Part shown: in pieces, positions 62,122 to 64,000 of the stretch
Layout of the letters: every line of letters begins with the position of its first letter
Position numbering within the stretch: position 1 is the first letter of the stretch
Source: SSF26 sp037443945
GTDB lineage: Bacteria; Chloroflexota; Anaerolineae; J102
Reading direction: 5' to 3'
NCBI GenBank assembly: GCA_037443945.1
Contig: JBBINH010000001.1
Location: forward strand, 1 to 64,000
Length of the DNA: 64,000 nucleotides
Translations under genes and position numbers: made by a program
The notes under the pieces: generated by a model
Told to the model about the DNA's origin: nothing
The model's database searches: none
What the model saw: the letters and a program-made list of their open reading frames with translations, nothing else

Positions 62122-63447
62122 ATGGGACGACGGCTGGCTCTGCTTCTGATCGGTCTGGTGTTGGTGGCGGCTCTTGGCCGCTCACCGGGACGCGCCCAAG
62201 GCCCAAATCGAGCCGGCCTGGTCGTCCGTTTCGGCAACGGGAATGCCCTGGCCCAGTGTGTCGCTTTCGACGAGCAGCGCATCACCGGGTGGGATTTGTT
62301 GCAGCGTTCGGGACTGTCCGTCATCGGCGAACCGGGAATGATGGGCGTGGCCGTCTGCAAAATCGGCGATCCCTACAACCAGGATGGCTGTGATTTCCCC
62401 CGCGAAGACTGTTTCTGTCAGTGCCTGACGCCCGGAAGCGGTCCTTGCCGTTACTGGGCCTATTACCAACTGGTCGACGGGCGCTGGCAATATTCCAATG
62501 TGGGCGCGGCGGGCCGCATCATCACCCACGGCGCCGTGGACGGCTGGGCCTGGGGCCTGGGCGAAGTCAACGGTTCGACCGTTGAACCGCCTTTGCTGAG
62601 CTTCGAGCAGATTTGCCCGGTCGAACAGCCGCCCACGGCCACGCCTTCGCCGACGCCGACCGCATCGCCGACCCCCACCATGACGGCCACGCCCACCCCA
62701 GGCACGGCGACGCCGACTCCCACGAGCACGGCCACACCGACGCGGACGGCAACGCCCACGCTCACCCCAACCGGCACGGCCACGCCCACATCGATTGTTT
62801 CCCCCACGACGGCTCCCACCGTCCCCACGGCAACGCTTGTTCCTACGACCACACCCACGCCCACCCCTGCCGCCATCCGCATGACCCTCTCGCTGCGCCC
62901 CGAACGCATCGTGGCCGGCGAATGTGCCACGCTGAGCTGGCAGGTCGTGGGCGCCGACGCCGTCTTTTTGCAGATAGGCGAGGCTGCCGAACAACCCGTG
63001 TCGCCTTCCTCGGCACTGAGTGTCTGTCCGGTGGTCGAGACTCTCTATAGCCTGCGCGCCGTGGCCGCCGAGCAGCAGGATCGTCGCACGGCCATCCTGG
63101 AGGTGGTGGAACCGGAACCCACGCCCGCTTCTACCCCGACACCCCCAACGGCTCCTTCGACGGAAGAGACTCCCATCCCAACGCCGACGTCGGCGGTGAC
63201 GGCGACGCCGACAATGTCGGTTGTGGCCGTTTTGACGACGCCCACGGCGCCGGTCATAACCACTTCGGCGACACCGACGGCCGGTATCATCGCCCGGCCG
63301 GGGCCCCTCTTCACGCCGGCGGTTCCGGCGGCGAGCACCGGCAATCCGGCGCGGTTGTTCGTCAGCCTCGGCCTTTTTGCCCTTGTCCTGGCCGGTCTGT
63401 TGGCCGCAGGGGCATGGGCTCTGCGACGCCAGCGTCAACTCCGATAA
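62122..63447 (+). CDS. Membrane-anchored DUF4430 protein with Thr-Pro linkers
   Basis: The 441-residue protein has a signal peptide (about 1-25), a DUF4430 domain (about 30-165; CRYWAYYQLVDGRWQYSNVG, AVDGWAWGLG) with a cysteine-rich insert (CKIGDPYNQDGCDF, then DCFCQC), a Thr-Pro linker (about 170-250), a beta-sandwich domain (about 251-331, ERIVAGECATLSWQV), a second linker and a C-terminal membrane helix (LFVSLGLFALVLAGLLAAGAWAL) with a basic tail. It would display the DUF4430 domain outside the membrane beside the ECF transporter. ATG 62122 is used; the frame opens at 62014 inside the upstream gene. Confidence 0.8.
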   Translation: MGRRLALLLIGLVLVAALGRSPGRAQGPNRAGLVVRFGNGNALAQCVAFDEQRITGWDLLQRSGLSVIGEPGMMGVAVCKIGDPYNQDGCDFPREDCFCQCLTPGSGPCRYWAYYQLVDGRWQYSNVGAAGRIITHGAVDGWAWGLGEVNGSTVEPPLLSFEQICPVEQPPTATPSPTPTASPTPTMTATPTPGTATPTPTSTATPTRTATPTLTPTGTATPTSIVSPTTAPTVPTATLVPTTTPTPTPAAIRMTLSLRPERIVAGECATLSWQVVGADAVFLQIGEAAEQPVSPSSALSVCPVVETLYSLRAVAAEQQDRRTAILEVVEPEPTPASTPTPPTAPSTEETPIPTPTSAVTATPTMSVVAVLTTPTAPVITTSATPTAGIIARPGPLFTPAVPAASTGNPARLFVSLGLFALVLAGLLAAGAWALRRQRQLR

Positions 63448-63467
63448 GGGGCCGATTGGCAGCGACC

Positions 63468-64000
63468 ATGACGGCGGGTTATCATCCTCTGAGCTGGGTG
63501 GCCTGGCTGATGGCAGGGTTGACGGCAGCCCTGCTGACGCGCAATCCCTTTTATCTGCTCATCGTTTGCGCCGCCGCTGCCTTTGTTTTTGGCGTGCTGC
63601 TCCAACATCACGCCGGTCACACCGAACCCACCGCCGCCGCGGCCCGTCCGCAGGCCTGGCGGCCGGTGGTCCGGTTGGCGCTGTTTCTGGGGTTGTTTAC
63701 GGTGCTGTTCAATTTCCTCACCTCGCATTACGGCCGTGTGGTCCTGGTCCGCTTGCCCGTCGCTTGGCCTTTGCTCGGTGGCCCCCTCACCCTGGAGGCC
63801 CTTTTGTACGGTCTGAGCACGGCTCTGAGTTTTCTGGCCTTGCTCTTGGTCTTCACCGTGTTCAACGGCGCCGTAGGCCCTCATGATGTCTTGCGGCTGT
63901 TGCCGACGTTTGCCTATCAGGCCGGAGTGGCGCTCACGATTGCCGTTTCCTTCGTGCCCCAGACGGTGGTCGCCTGGCAAGAGCTGCAGGAGGCCCACCG
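63468..64000 (+). CDS. ECF transporter T component (EcfT/CbiQ family), cut by window end
   Basis: The visible 177 residues have about four to five membrane helices. MTAGYHPLSWVAWLMAGLTAALLTRNPFYLL is the usual EcfT opening, YGRVVLVRLP and LEALLYGLSTALSFLALLLVF follow, and the frame reaches AVSFVPQTVVAWQELQEAH, the helix that precedes the coupling Ala-Arg-Gly motifs. EcfT couples ATPases to a substrate-binding S component. The gene has no stop in the window. It starts 20 bases after the DUF4430 gene, in the riboswitch operon, so cobalamin or a corrinoid is the likely cargo. Confidence 0.88.
   Translation, partial: MTAGYHPLSWVAWLMAGLTAALLTRNPFYLLIVCAAAAFVFGVLLQHHAGHTEPTAAAARPQAWRPVVRLALFLGLFTVLFNFLTSHYGRVVLVRLPVAWPLLGGPLTLEALLYGLSTALSFLALLLVFTVFNGAVGPHDVLRLLPTFAYQAGVALTIAVSFVPQTVVAWQELQEAH

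Noticed and set aside
62182..63438. Long minus-strand open frame opposite the anchored DUF4430 gene
   Set aside because: It is an Arg/Gly-rich shadow of the Thr-Pro repeat coding strand with no family resemblance.

Overview
The window is GC-rich bacterial chromosome, most likely from a Chloroflexota (Anaerolineae/Ardenticatenia/Caldilineae-like) bacterium. The basis is indirect: secreted proteins with long Thr-Pro linkers, short C-terminal tails of the LPxxRR kind, a Gram-positive-type LexA box, several DUF4129/DUF2079/GT39-type membrane proteins, and giant multiheme cytochromes with no outer-membrane porin beside them. No rRNA, tRNA, CRISPR array, prophage or full insertion sequence is visible.

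Layout. 1-9.2 kb: intergenic repeats and a MITE, a CPBP membrane protease, a CNNM/CorC protein, a large secreted glycoside-hydrolase-like protein, a GNAT-like protein and SbcC. 9.2-14.9 kb: a 'quinate dehydrogenase'-type protein, an M1 peptidase lipoprotein, a BKACE (DUF849) enzyme and three overlapping membrane/zinc-ribbon genes of unknown function. 15.0-24.5 kb: a five-gene multiheme cytochrome operon with about 78 haem-attachment motifs (22, 34, 9, 3 and 10), including a b-type membrane subunit and a NapC/NirT-like subunit; it looks like a quinol-to-surface electron conduit. 24.8-28.6 kb: a consensus promoter, a structured leader and a Rieske/cytochrome b/cytochrome c complex, ended by a clear terminator. 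28.9-32.0 kb: a TrxR-like flavoprotein without its CxxC and malic enzyme on the minus strand. 32.2-47.2 kb: a second MITE, biotin carboxylase and its carrier, membrane glycosyltransferase/flippase-type genes, a MazG-like protein, threonine synthase, ArgH, an aldo/keto reductase and a DUF4129 membrane protein. 47.3-59.7 kb: acyl-CoA dehydrogenase, rhomboid, SDH-type protease, TrpA, Dam-like methylase, a PBP1/DUF402 pair divergent from SOS-boxed lexA, FmdB, Gmk and PriA.

The most notable system is at 60.1-64.0 kb. A MITE abuts a sigma70-type promoter, followed by a well-formed cobalamin riboswitch and a rho-independent terminator. The genes under its control encode an exported alpha/alpha-barrel (prenyltransferase-like) protein, two exported DUF4430 proteins (one anchored in the membrane) and an ECF transporter T subunit cut by the window end. 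The alpha/alpha barrel and DUF4430 are the two domains that make up animal intrinsic factor and transcobalamin. This therefore looks like a split, bacterial intrinsic-factor-like cobalamin capture system feeding an ECF importer.

A 94-102 bp MITE family (three copies, each with a perfect 8-bp target duplication) and GC-only palindromes decorate the intergenic regions.
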